64,000 nucleotides of DNA from Saccharomyces mikatae IFO 1815 (lineage: Eukaryota > Ascomycota > Saccharomycetes > Saccharomycetales > Saccharomycetaceae). Positions 1-8,533 of the stretch are shown here, piece after piece; within the stretch, counting starts at the first letter, position 1, and every line of letters starts with the position of its first letter. The translations under genes were made by a program, and so were the position numbers. The stretch covers positions 186,001 to 250,000 of the forward strand of contig NC_079271.1 in the NCBI RefSeq assembly GCF_947241705.1, written 5' to 3'. The notes beneath the pieces were generated by a model. The model did no database searches. It worked only from the letters and a program-made list of their open reading frames with translations, and was not told where the DNA came from.

Positions 1-169
1 CGCGTCCATTTTCCAGCCAGCGGAGAGAGGGAGATAAGTATATAAGAAAGTCATTCGGGGGATGAAAAGTTGGCAAGAGAGAACAAGCAATAATTCTTCT
101 CTCTTCTAGCAAACATTAGCTACAGCCGCTTAAACGAGACTATACAAAACTTCAAATAACATATCAACA
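1..169 (+). promoter_or_regulatory. TRX2 proximal promoter and 5' leader
   Basis: A TATA-like element (TATATAAG, 39-46) lies about 130 bp upstream of the TRX2 ATG, followed by an A-rich leader without an upstream ATG just before the start. The Yap1/Skn7 sites known for the S. cerevisiae gene would lie further upstream and are outside the window. Confidence 0.6.
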
Positions 170-484
170 ATGGTTGCTGAATTGAAATCCGCCTCTGAAT
201 ACGACAATGCTTTAGCGTCCGGCGACAAATTAGTCGTCGTTGATTTTTTTGCCACATGGTGTGGTCCATGTAAGATGATTGCCCCAATGATCGAAAAGTT
301 TGCGGAACAATATTCTGACGCTTCCTTCTACAAGTTGGATGTTGATGAAGTTACAGACATTGCTCAAAAAGCCGAAGTCTCTTCCATGCCCACTATTGTC
401 TTCTACAAGGGCGGTAAGGAAGTTACCAGAGTGGTCGGTGCTAACCCAGCTGCTATCAAACAAGCCATCGCTTCCAACGTATAG
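170..484 (+). CDS. TRX2: Cytoplasmic thioredoxin 2
   Basis: This 104-residue thioredoxin is the usual yeast length. The WCGPC active site sits at residues 30-34, with redox cysteines C31 and C34, and the cis-proline loop SSMPT places P74 opposite it. The family reduces protein disulfides, supplies electrons to peroxiredoxins, ribonucleotide reductase and PAPS reductase, and is itself reduced by thioredoxin reductase in the cytosol. The sequence matches S. cerevisiae Trx2 (YGR209C) from memory, with a handful of conservative changes. Codon use is strongly biased, as expected for an abundant protein. The paralogue Trx1 is very similar, so the name also relies on the neighbour SER2 (YGR208). Confidence 0.97.
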   Translation: MVAELKSASEYDNALASGDKLVVVDFFATWCGPCKMIAPMIEKFAEQYSDASFYKLDVDEVTDIAQKAEVSSMPTIVFYKGGKEVTRVVGANPAAIKQAIASNV

Positions 485-589
485 CTGGTGATATAATAAC
501 ACTACGTAAAAATATATCATGCCTGCACGGAGTAAGTAAAAAGCTTTTTAAAGAAATTCTATTATATCTATGTCTTTTATGTCATGTTT

Positions 590-1519
590 TTATTGTTTGT
601 TGTATATTTCATCGTCGGTGTAGCCGAGAATGTATAAGATATCTTTCATGGACTTGGTGTTCAACTTGCAAGGTGCAGCTTTTTGTACTTTTGGCTTGGC
701 GTTCCATGCAATACCAAAACCGGCGGTAGCCATGGCTGGTAGATCGTTACCACCGTCACCCACCATACAACTTGACTCAACAGGAACTTTGTAGTCCTTG
801 CATAGTTGCAGAAGGGTCTCACTCTTGCATTCTCCATCGACAATAGGGCCCAGTGTCTTACCAGTTAATTTTCCCTCGGCATCTACTTCCAGCAAGTTAG
901 CCTTACAGAAATCTAAACCTAGTTGATTTTTAATAAAACTGGCAAATTGGATAAATCCACCGCTTAAAACGGCAAGCTTACAATTTTTGGCGTGAAGGAA
1001 CTTACAAAGTTCGGGTACACCCTTGGTGATCTCCAATTTTTGTTTTATCTCATCATATAATGTATCAATTTGTAGGCCTTGCAATAGTTTAACGCGTTCT
1101 CTTAAAGACTCTTTGAAATCTAGCTCATTGTTCATGGCTCTTTCTGTGATTTCGTGCACTTGTTTTTCGACGCTAGCATAAGCAGCAATCAGTTCGATGA
1201 CCTCTTGGTAGATCAATGTTGAGTCCATGTCGAAGACAAATAGCTTTTTAGCTTGACGATATTCATTGTCGGCAGAAATGATTACATCAACATCACTATG
1301 ACTTTCAATCATGCCCATCAATTCATTCTTGAGATTGTTCTGAGAAACAGATTCTGCGACTTCAACATATATGTCGGTAGCTCTTGTTGATAGTTTCTTG
1401 GTGCTACTGATCGATATCTCCTTTTTCGAGCATTCAATAATTTCATTGGCTAGCTGATCGATAGTTTCCTGTGGGAGACTTTCTCCATGAGCTATGCAAG
1501 TGATAACAAATCTTGACAT
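590..1519 (-). CDS. SER2: Phosphoserine phosphatase
   Basis: The 309-residue protein equals the S. cerevisiae Ser2 length. It is a HAD-superfamily hydrolase: motif I is DMDST with nucleophile D97 and acid D99, motif II is LSGG (S186), and motif III/IV is GDGGND at 254-259. The first 90 residues form the N-terminal extension seen in fungal Ser2. It performs the last step of serine synthesis from 3-phosphoglycerate, hydrolysing phosphoserine to serine in the cytosol. It is transcribed divergently from CIR1 across a 245-bp gap and converges with TRX2 with about 100 bp between stop codons. Confidence 0.97.
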   Translation of the reverse strand: MSRFVITCIAHGESLPQETIDQLANEIIECSKKEISISSTKKLSTRATDIYVEVAESVSQNNLKNELMGMIESHSDVDVIISADNEYRQAKKLFVFDMDSTLIYQEVIELIAAYASVEKQVHEITERAMNNELDFKESLRERVKLLQGLQIDTLYDEIKQKLEITKGVPELCKFLHAKNCKLAVLSGGFIQFASFIKNQLGLDFCKANLLEVDAEGKLTGKTLGPIVDGECKSETLLQLCKDYKVPVESSCMVGDGGNDLPAMATAGFGIAWNAKPKVQKAAPCKLNTKSMKDILYILGYTDDEIYNKQ

Positions 1520-1764
1520 TTTAGTACGCTAGCGAGGACTATGTATATACGATTGAGCCAGCTTGAATATAGTTATCTGTTTCTTCCTCTATGTAGTTTC
1601 ATACTTCTCAAATTTTTTATTTTTTTTTTCACTAAAGCTCTTTTCGAGATTATTAGTATTGACTCTTTCTTTCTCGGTGCAAAATATTTATGATTTAAGA
1701 AGAGTTGCCAACGTACATCAGGATTGAGTATCCCAATAGGTTACTACTAGGAAGAGTAATAAGG

Positions 1765-2550
1765 ATGTCTGCAAAACAGCAACTACGTATACTGGTTCCA
1801 GTGAAAAGGGTAGTTGATTTTCAAATTAAACCAAGAGTAAATAAGACCTTAACCGGAATTGAAACTAATGGGATTAAATTCAGCATTAACCCATTTGATG
1901 ATATTGCAGTAGAAGAGGCTATCAGGATTAAGGAGAAGAAAAAGGGTTTGGTAGACTCCACACATGCTGTGTCTATTGGTTCTGCCAAATCTCAGGATAT
2001 TTTAAGAAATTGTCTTGCTAAGGGTATTGACACCTGCAGTTTAATTGACTCCATGGGTAAAGGGGACATAGAGCCCTTAGCTATTGCAAAAATCTTGAAG
2101 GCTGTTGTTGAAAAAAAGGGTTCCAACTTGGTTTTGATGGGTAAGCAAGCAATTGATGACGACTGTAACAATACTGGTCAAATGTTGGCAGGTTTATTAA
2201 ACTGGCCACAGGCCACAAACGCGGCCAAGGTGGAATTCCTTGATAATGGTAAAGTTCAAGTAACAAGAGAAATTGATGATGGCGAAGAAGTCATCGAAGC
2301 TTCCTTACCGATGGTTATAACCACGGATTTGAGATTGAACACTCCGCGTTACGTAGGACTGCCTAAATTAATGAAGGCAAAAAAGAAGCCTATTGAGAAA
2401 TTGGATATAGCAAAAGATTTTCCTGATATTAACATTGAGCCTCAGCTAAAGACGATTTCGATGGAAGAACCAAAAAATAAGCCACCAGGAGTGAAATTGA
2501 ACTCTGTAGATGAATTGATTGAAAAGTTAAAGGACGCGAAGGTCATTTAA
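1765..2550 (+). CDS. CIR1: Electron transfer flavoprotein beta subunit
   Basis: The product is 261 residues when started at the ATG at 1765. The frame stays open about 20 codons upstream but has only a TTG there, so I use the ATG, which also matches the S. cerevisiae Cir1 (YGR207C) start. The whole length is ETF-beta fold: an N-terminal ILVPVKRVVDF strand, the NPFDDIAVEEAIRIKE segment, and the TDLRLNTPRYVGLPKLMKAKKKP region that carries the conserved basic recognition loop. In mitochondria it pairs with the alpha subunit Aim45 and passes electrons to the ETF-ubiquinone oxidoreductase Cir2. It converges on MVB12. Confidence 0.96.
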   Translation: MSAKQQLRILVPVKRVVDFQIKPRVNKTLTGIETNGIKFSINPFDDIAVEEAIRIKEKKKGLVDSTHAVSIGSAKSQDILRNCLAKGIDTCSLIDSMGKGDIEPLAIAKILKAVVEKKGSNLVLMGKQAIDDDCNNTGQMLAGLLNWPQATNAAKVEFLDNGKVQVTREIDDGEEVIEASLPMVITTDLRLNTPRYVGLPKLMKAKKKPIEKLDIAKDFPDINIEPQLKTISMEEPKNKPPGVKLNSVDELIEKLKDAKVI

Positions 2551-2651
2551 ATGGACCAGCGCACGATGAAGTTAAACGAAACTGATAATATTAATATTAT
2601 TCATAAATAATTGCTGTATATGTGTATATAGATGCGAAAAATGCAATCCAA

Positions 2652-2957
2652 CTATGAATTATCCTTTCTTGATGGAGATAATAATGTGTTTCCAACTATT
2701 CCTGGTGGTTTTTTACTCATATACTGTTCCTTGTACCACTGTTCGAATTTTTTATTGGAGGAATCATGCAACTGGCAAACCCTGGTGACGTTGTCACATT
2801 CTTCGTACCAAGGGTATAATAAATCCTTTGTTGGTTGTAATGGTGGCAATTTGAATTCAGGCATTTGGAACCTAGACACTGTTTCCTGAGGAAAATCCTT
2901 ACCATATTTGTTGTAAAGGGGAACATGTCGTAGTAGTTGTTCAACATTACTGTTCAT
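2652..2957 (-). CDS. MVB12: ESCRT-I subunit Mvb12
   Basis: A small protein of 101 residues, the same length as S. cerevisiae Mvb12 (YGR206W) and near-identical in its central PEFKLPPLQPTKDLL and C-terminal KKPPGIVGNTLLSP segments. Mvb12 is the fourth subunit of ESCRT-I (with Vps23, Vps28 and Vps37), stabilising the complex that sorts ubiquitinated cargo into multivesicular endosomes. No enzyme motif is visible, as expected. The call rests on sequence memory plus synteny between CIR1 and TDA10. The start ATG is at 2957 on the minus strand. Confidence 0.95.
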   Translation of the reverse strand: MNSNVEQLLRHVPLYNKYGKDFPQETVSRFQMPEFKLPPLQPTKDLLYPWYEECDNVTRVCQLHDSSNKKFEQWYKEQYMSKKPPGIVGNTLLSPSRKDNS

Positions 2958-3268
2958 TTTTTTGTGCGATCGATCCTTATTCCCTTTAGCTTGATTGTAA
3001 TATCAGTGATAACCTCGTAAACCGCTTAAAATTCGGACTGTCTTCAACGGAAATACAAATGAAGGAAGGATAAACTGTATAAAAAGTATGTGTGCGTCAC
3101 GTAAAAAAGTGAATTATATATATATATTGAGAGTGGCGATCATCCAAGAATTGCCTCGTTAAAATTCTTAATGAAAAGTACATAAATCATTATAAAATTA
3201 CTTGTTCGTATATAATACGAACGGGAAAGAGAAATGAAAAATAAAATATAAAAAAGGGGCACATATCA
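2958..3268. other. Intergenic: MVB12 promoter and TDA10 3' flank
   Basis: About 310 bp, AT-rich, with a TA dinucleotide run near 3116-3126. It holds the MVB12 promoter at its left end and TDA10 3' sequence at its right end. I see no RNA gene or additional coding region. Confidence 0.6.
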
Positions 3269-4141
3269 TTATTCGATACATCTGGTTTTTGTAGAATATA
3301 CCTCTCTGTCAGAGTCAATGCCCAACGTTAATGTAGCTATTGAACCTAAACTTTCGCTTCGGACAAAATCGTTGAAGTAAAGTTTATAGGATGGCATGTA
3401 CCTGTCCACAAAGGCATGTACCTGTTTATCAGTCATTCCCTTTCCCACCTTAGATATTAACTCGTGCTCCTGTTGCAATCTCCAACCGTAAACGTTGTTG
3501 ATGTCATCAGTAGTAAATACTATCCCTAAAGATTTTATTTCTGGGTTCCGCCACAACAAATCACTGTAAAAGAAAAGCTTGGCATTAACATCAACCATGT
3601 CCCCAGTCAGAAGGTCATTGTTTTCAATACCTTGCAAAATAGGATTGAACCCAAGGAACCAACCTTCTAAGATAAAAATATCAACTGGTAGTTTGATTTT
3701 TTGACCAGTCAGGCAACGATCTCCCTCTCCATTAAATTGAGATTTATCGTATTTGGGCAACGTGACGGTTTCTTGATCCGGATGCTGGTCATTATTAAGG
3801 ATTGTATTCAACACTTCTTGCAACAACTTCATATCATGAGTACCAGGTAAGCCACGTCCTTGTAAGAGCTTGTTGTCCTTGAATTGCTCATTCAACCTAA
3901 ATTGGTCTTCATGGGTCAAATAAAAATCATCGATTGAGGCAAAACCAATAGATTTTTCGTTCCCGTATTTTTCCATCAAATGATTATATATTTGAACGCT
4001 TGTAAAACTTTTACCTGAGCCCTGTGGACCCGAGAAGAAAATGAACAAAGGACTTTTTTTTCCCGTCTCAAACCATTCAGGTATGTACTTATCCAAGAAT
4101 TCTATTGTATAGTCCGGTATCTTTTTTGACTTATCACACAT
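3269..4141 (-). CDS. TDA10: P-loop kinase-like ATP-binding protein Tda10
   Basis: 290 residues with a Walker A motif GPQGSGKS at 38-45 and a second kinase-like segment (LEGWFLGFNP) in the middle. The fold family is P-loop kinases related to plant glycerate kinase and bacterial uridine kinase/pantothenate kinase-like proteins. The physiological substrate of S. cerevisiae Tda10 (YGR205W) is not settled to my knowledge. Synteny between MVB12 and ADE3 supports the assignment. The ATG at 4141 gives the expected length. Confidence 0.93.
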   Translation of the reverse strand: MCDKSKKIPDYTIEFLDKYIPEWFETGKKSPLFIFFSGPQGSGKSFTSVQIYNHLMEKYGNEKSIGFASIDDFYLTHEDQFRLNEQFKDNKLLQGRGLPGTHDMKLLQEVLNTILNNDQHPDQETVTLPKYDKSQFNGEGDRCLTGQKIKLPVDIFILEGWFLGFNPILQGIENNDLLTGDMVDVNAKLFFYSDLLWRNPEIKSLGIVFTTDDINNVYGWRLQQEHELISKVGKGMTDKQVHAFVDRYMPSYKLYFNDFVRSESLGSIATLTLGIDSDREVYSTKTRCIE

Positions 4142-4545
4142 TTGTAGTTTTATTACTTTATATTATAATTCAGAACTTTTTCAGAACTTTCTGTCCCTAT
4201 TATATTTTATATACCGTTATCTTAGTTTTGTTCCTCTCAAATATGTGCTCTGGCAAGTGGTTATAGGTTCAGTTACAGTATCATTTTGATCACTGAAATT
4301 CTAATGCATTTATTGTTCTCATACATGCGTCTCCCCGCTTCGTTTGGTAATTAGGTTTTTTTCTCCTTAACGGAATCGGAAATTTGCGACGTTAATGAAC
4401 CCCGGTTATGATTAAGAAAAAAGGGCAGTAGAACGTTAAATACTTTCTATGAATAAGCTAAAAAACATTATTAGTCGCAATAGAGTTCGTATTATCGTTA
4501 ATATTTTTATTTGTCTTTCTTAAAATTCTATATAATCAAGTTATC
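4142..4545. other. Intergenic: TDA10 promoter and ADE3 3' flank
   Basis: About 400 bp separating two minus-strand genes. The part next to 4141 is AT-rich and must hold the TDA10 promoter; the part next to 4546 is ADE3 3' UTR and terminator. I see no coding or RNA feature. Confidence 0.55.
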
Positions 4546-7386
4546 TTAAAACAACCCATCAATTTCACCGTCGTCATCGACTTCGACAGCCATGTAACCA
4601 GCATAGGTAGCCAAACCAGGAATGGTTTGAATTTCAGCAGCAAGAGCGTATAAGTATCCAGCACCATTAGACAATCTGACGTCTCTGATGGGGAAAGTGA
4701 ATCCAGTAGGGACACCTTTCAGAGTGGCGTCATGGGATAACGAGTATTGGGTCTTCGCAATACAAATAGGTAAGTTACCGAAACCTTGTTCTTTGTACAT
4801 GTCGATCTTGCGTTCCGCTTCTGGTAAAATGTCAATTGCTGCACCACCATACATCTTTTGAACGATTGTAGTCAATTTGTCTTCAACGGATGAATTGACA
4901 TCGTATAGGAAATGGAAGTCTACTGGTTGGCTGGAGGCTTCAATGACGGCCTTCGCCAAATCAATAGCACCTTTACCACCTTCGGCCCAATGGTTAGAGG
5001 ACACGGCGTCAAATGCGCCGGCCTCTAGAGCTGCTTTTCTAATGGCGGCAACCTCGCCGTCAGTATCAGTTTCGAACTTGTTAATTGCTACAACCACAGG
5101 AACACCAAACTGTTTAATGTTGGCAATTTGTTTACACATATTGGCTGCACCCTTTTCTACGAACTCTATATTCTCTTCGGTGTATGCGGCAGGTAAAGAT
5201 TGACCAGGCTTAACATCTGGAGCACCACCGTGCGATTTCAAAGCCCTGACGGTAGCGACCAGAACCACTGCATTTGGTGTCAATCCGGAGGAACGGCACT
5301 TGATATTGAAGAATCTTTCACCACCCATGGTAAAATCAAAACCTGCCTCGGTGACTACATAGCCAGCCTCTGTTTTTGCTTCAGGCTCAGTTCCGACTAA
5401 TTTAAGAGCCACACGATCGGCGATAACAGAAGAAGCACCGATTGAGATGTTAGCAAATGGGCCGGCATGGACCAGGACAGGTGTACCTTCCAAAGTTTGC
5501 ATCAAATTTGGTTTGATTGCATCCCTTAATAGAGCGGTTAAGGCGCCGGTGCAACCCACATCTTCCACAGTAACTGGGGACCTGTTTACATCTGCGGCAA
5601 CAACAATACGTCCAATACGTTCCTTCATGTCTCTCAAGTCCTTTGAAAGAGCAAGAATAGCCATCAGTTCGGATGCGACGGTAATGTCGAATCCGGTGAC
5701 TCTTGTATGATTTTTCTCGGTAGGGGCTTGGCCAATGGTGACCTGCCTTAACATTCTATCGTTGATGTCAACCACCCTCTTGATAGTAATGGTGTCTGGG
5801 TCAATGTTCAATCTTGCAAATTGGTTGATCTCTTCTGGAGTTAAATCGTCGGGATTGGTCTTTTGGATACCTAGTCTGTTTAATCTTCTTTGCATGGAAG
5901 GAGTGAACTTTCTCTTCCCATTCTTCCTTGGTACTAATCTATTGTAGAAAGTAGTGTCGTTCTTCTGGGTGGTTTCATGGAACATTCTTGTGTCGATGGC
6001 TGCGGCAAGTAGGTTGTTGGCGGCACCAATGGCGTGAATGTCACCAGTCAAATGTAAGTTGAATTCATCCATTGGGATGACTTGAGAGTAACCACCCCCT
6101 GCAGCACCACCTTTAACACCCAAAGTGGGCCCTAGAGAAGGCTGCCTGACGTTGGCGATAGCAGGCTTTCCCAAATGAGCTGTTAGTGCCTGAACAAGTC
6201 CCATTGTAGTGGTCGATTTACCTTCTCCTAGAGGTGTGGGTGTGATACCTGACACCAAGATATATTTACCATCCTGGCGTGATTGTAGCCTCTCGATGAC
6301 TTTAGGAGAAATTTTTGCCTTATAGTGTCCGTATAGCTCTAATTCATGGGAGTAAATACCCAATTCCTTAGCAAGTTGGTTAATGAGCTTTGGTTGCTGT
6401 GCTCTAGAGATGTCTATATCGGATGGAACAGGGGTCAGCAACTTTAAGGGCAAAGGAGGAATCTGAAGAGGTTTCGAGGATTCGGCTATTTGGCGTTTGG
6501 CGGCAATCAAGGTGTTTTGCATTAGCATAGCCACCGTCATAGGTCCAACACCGCCGGGAACTGGGGTGATTAAATGGACGTATTTTATTGCTTCGTTGAA
6601 CTCAACGTCACCCACACACTTAAAACCGGATTTTTTAGACGCATCAGCCACGTAGTTGGTGCCGACATCGATGACCACGGTTTTCTTGTTGGTGGAAGTG
6701 CTATCTATAGGTTTGAACCATTCACCTTTTACGAATTCTGGTTGACCGATGGCAACAACGACAATGTCCGCGTTGTGTAAGTACGACGCAATATCGCGGG
6801 TTTTAGAATGCGTGATGGTGACGGTGGAGTTTAAAGACTTTAATAATTCTGCGACAGGTGAGCCAACAATGTCGGATCTTCCGATCACAACAGACCGGGA
6901 ACCTTCAATCGTGACGTTGGCCTTGTGAAGCAATTCAATGATCCCCTTGGGGGTGCAGGGCAGGAAGAATGGATGACCATTTTTCTTATTCAGTTCACCA
7001 ATGTTGGTGGGTCCGAACCCGTCCACGTCCTTTTCTGCTAACACTCTCGAAGTAATCCTGTCTTCGTCCAAATGGGCAGGCAATGGTAATTGCACGATAA
7101 TACCGTGGGTCTGTGGGTCCTCGTTCAGCTGGTCCACGTGTCTTAGAACTTCGAATTCAGAAATAGCTTCGTCTAAATGAATGAAATTAGCGACAATGCC
7201 AGCTTCTTCAGCGGCTTTGCGCTTCATGCGCACATATGTGGCCGAGTCTGGCCTGTTGCCCACTTGAATGATGGCAAGTACAGGTGCGAACCCAGGCACG
7301 TGACCTTGAATGGATTTAATTTCATTAGCAATATCGTTTCTAAATTGCTGAGCGCATGCTTTCCCGTCCAACACTTGACCAGTCAT
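4546..7386 (-). CDS. ADE3: Trifunctional C1-tetrahydrofolate synthase
   Basis: 946 residues from the ATG at 7386, the exact length of cytoplasmic S. cerevisiae Ade3. The N-terminal ~300 residues are methylenetetrahydrofolate dehydrogenase/cyclohydrolase (YVRMKRKAAEEAGI with the catalytic lysine region, VIGRSDIVGSP for NADP, and TPVPGGVGPMT). The rest is formyl-THF synthetase with the ATP loop TPTPLGEGKSTT. It interconverts one-carbon folates for purine, thymidylate and methionine synthesis. The frame is open 19 codons further upstream but begins with TTG, so I reject that start. A Bas1/Gcn4-type site and two CACGTG boxes lie upstream, fitting purine and amino-acid control. Confidence 0.98.
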   Translation of the reverse strand: MTGQVLDGKACAQQFRNDIANEIKSIQGHVPGFAPVLAIIQVGNRPDSATYVRMKRKAAEEAGIVANFIHLDEAISEFEVLRHVDQLNEDPQTHGIIVQLPLPAHLDEDRITSRVLAEKDVDGFGPTNIGELNKKNGHPFFLPCTPKGIIELLHKANVTIEGSRSVVIGRSDIVGSPVAELLKSLNSTVTITHSKTRDIASYLHNADIVVVAIGQPEFVKGEWFKPIDSTSTNKKTVVIDVGTNYVADASKKSGFKCVGDVEFNEAIKYVHLITPVPGGVGPMTVAMLMQNTLIAAKRQIAESSKPLQIPPLPLKLLTPVPSDIDISRAQQPKLINQLAKELGIYSHELELYGHYKAKISPKVIERLQSRQDGKYILVSGITPTPLGEGKSTTTMGLVQALTAHLGKPAIANVRQPSLGPTLGVKGGAAGGGYSQVIPMDEFNLHLTGDIHAIGAANNLLAAAIDTRMFHETTQKNDTTFYNRLVPRKNGKRKFTPSMQRRLNRLGIQKTNPDDLTPEEINQFARLNIDPDTITIKRVVDINDRMLRQVTIGQAPTEKNHTRVTGFDITVASELMAILALSKDLRDMKERIGRIVVAADVNRSPVTVEDVGCTGALTALLRDAIKPNLMQTLEGTPVLVHAGPFANISIGASSVIADRVALKLVGTEPEAKTEAGYVVTEAGFDFTMGGERFFNIKCRSSGLTPNAVVLVATVRALKSHGGAPDVKPGQSLPAAYTEENIEFVEKGAANMCKQIANIKQFGVPVVVAINKFETDTDGEVAAIRKAALEAGAFDAVSSNHWAEGGKGAIDLAKAVIEASSQPVDFHFLYDVNSSVEDKLTTIVQKMYGGAAIDILPEAERKIDMYKEQGFGNLPICIAKTQYSLSHDATLKGVPTGFTFPIRDVRLSNGAGYLYALAAEIQTIPGLATYAGYMAVEVDDDGEIDGLF

Positions 7387-7610
7387 GATTATTCTTGACT
7401 TTTGATGTTGTGATGATGTCGATACCTGCCGTTGTAAGTTCAATTGACTGAGTGTTATTGCTTTATTGTAAACGAGTCTATATATAATAAAAGTTACGGC
7501 ACTACGGGAAACGCGTATATATCATGAATAAAAAATGAATGAATGTATGTATGAATGACTGCGTAAAACGATAGAGATAAAGAAGTAGGAAAAAAAAAAG
7601 TGACCGGGAA

Positions 7611-7648
7611 GAGTCATGGACGACGTGCTGGTCACGTGATATCACGTG
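7611..7648. promoter_or_regulatory. ADE3 upstream Bas1/Gcn4 site and twin CACGTG boxes
   Basis: GAGTCA at 7611-7616 reads TGACTC on the ADE3 strand, the core bound by Bas1 and Gcn4. Two CACGTG palindromes follow at 7633-7638 and 7643-7648, ten base pairs apart, the first as TCACGTGA, the Cbf1-preferred form. All lie 225-265 bp upstream of the ADE3 ATG and just after the YCH1 stop. Binding is inferred from motif identity only. Confidence 0.55.
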
Positions 7649-7655
7649 CTTCCGT

Positions 7656-8102
7656 TTAGCGCCACAAATCTGGAAGGTAACCCTCTGTGACCCTTTCATC
7701 ATCACCGTATACGGACTGCCACTGTGAGAAACCACCGCGTAACACCCATAGCCTACACCGGGAAAGCTCCGCCGTGTCAAGCGACCGAAGCAGCAGCATC
7801 GCTGCGGACGGTCCACGCTGCTGCGACAGCATACAGTGGAAAACCACGTTGAGCGGTCCGTGGCAATCCGCCTGCTCTTGCAACAGTCGGTGCTTTAACT
7901 CGCATAAGTACTCCGGATCCTTCTTAAGACGCGAGTAGGCGTAGTGCCATCCGTCTTTGATATGGCCTCCCATATAGTCCGATCCCCGAACGTCTACTAC
8001 CTGGAAGGACTCCCTTAGCATAGTAGTATGGCCTTCATTCATCCAACGATGTAATTCGCTAGGGTCCAAGTACTTTACGTTTGTAATCGAGTACGAGTCC
8101 AT
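7656..8102 (-). CDS. YCH1: Rhodanese/CDC25-like phosphatase Ych1
   Basis: 148 residues from the ATG at 8102; three further codons are open upstream but start with TTG. It is a single rhodanese/CDC25 domain: the FQVVDVRGSDYMGGHI segment marks the CH2A-like motif, and the active-site loop HCMLSQQRG gives the phosphatase signature CX5R with C90 and R96. S. cerevisiae Ych1 (YGR203W) has phosphatase and arsenate-reductase-like relationships to Arr2. It is transcribed divergently from PCT1. Confidence 0.95.
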   Translation of the reverse strand: MDSYSITNVKYLDPSELHRWMNEGHTTMLRESFQVVDVRGSDYMGGHIKDGWHYAYSRLKKDPEYLCELKHRLLQEQADCHGPLNVVFHCMLSQQRGPSAAMLLLRSLDTAELSRCRLWVLRGGFSQWQSVYGDDERVTEGYLPDLWR

Positions 8103-8533
8103 TTTTTGCAAGTCACTTTTATTTTACTATCATTCTATTGTATAGCTGCCCCGTATGTGTTGAAACTTGTTGCTTGTAAGAAAGTAAAAAAAGATGAAAA
8201 AGGAAGAGCCAAAAGAAAAGAGGCATGCATATATTACCCGTATCACGTCGTTTGCATGTGAGAAAAAATAATCCAAGACCTATCGTTATATAGTCATTCT
8301 TTTTCCTATCTTCTTACGTTTTGTTTCTTAGATTTTCATCAAGTTTAATATATATGTCGTTTTTGTTTAGTAAGCTTATTTATCGTCCGTTTCTTGTGCC
8401 GTTATTGTACTTTTTGGGTGGTTCCCCATTCTTGCACACTGCAGTTTCCTCTCTTCGTTCTATTGTTTAAATTTCAAATTTTATTCTTGCTGTTTTCTCT
8501 TGGTAGTACAAAACATAGCAGACACAAAGAAAA
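8103..8533. other. Divergent promoter YCH1/PCT1
   Basis: About 430 bp between two divergent genes. CATGTGAGA at 8255-8263 resembles the core of the Ino2/Ino4 inositol-choline element, which would fit PCT1, but it is only a partial match. Pyrimidine-rich sequence precedes the PCT1 ATG. No other gene is seen. Confidence 0.45.

Noticed and set aside
7387-7443. 19-codon N-terminal extension of ADE3
   Set aside because: The extension is open and basic, reminiscent of a mitochondrial presequence, but it starts with TTG and not ATG. Known Ade3 begins at the ATG at 7386. A non-AUG start cannot be excluded but has no support.
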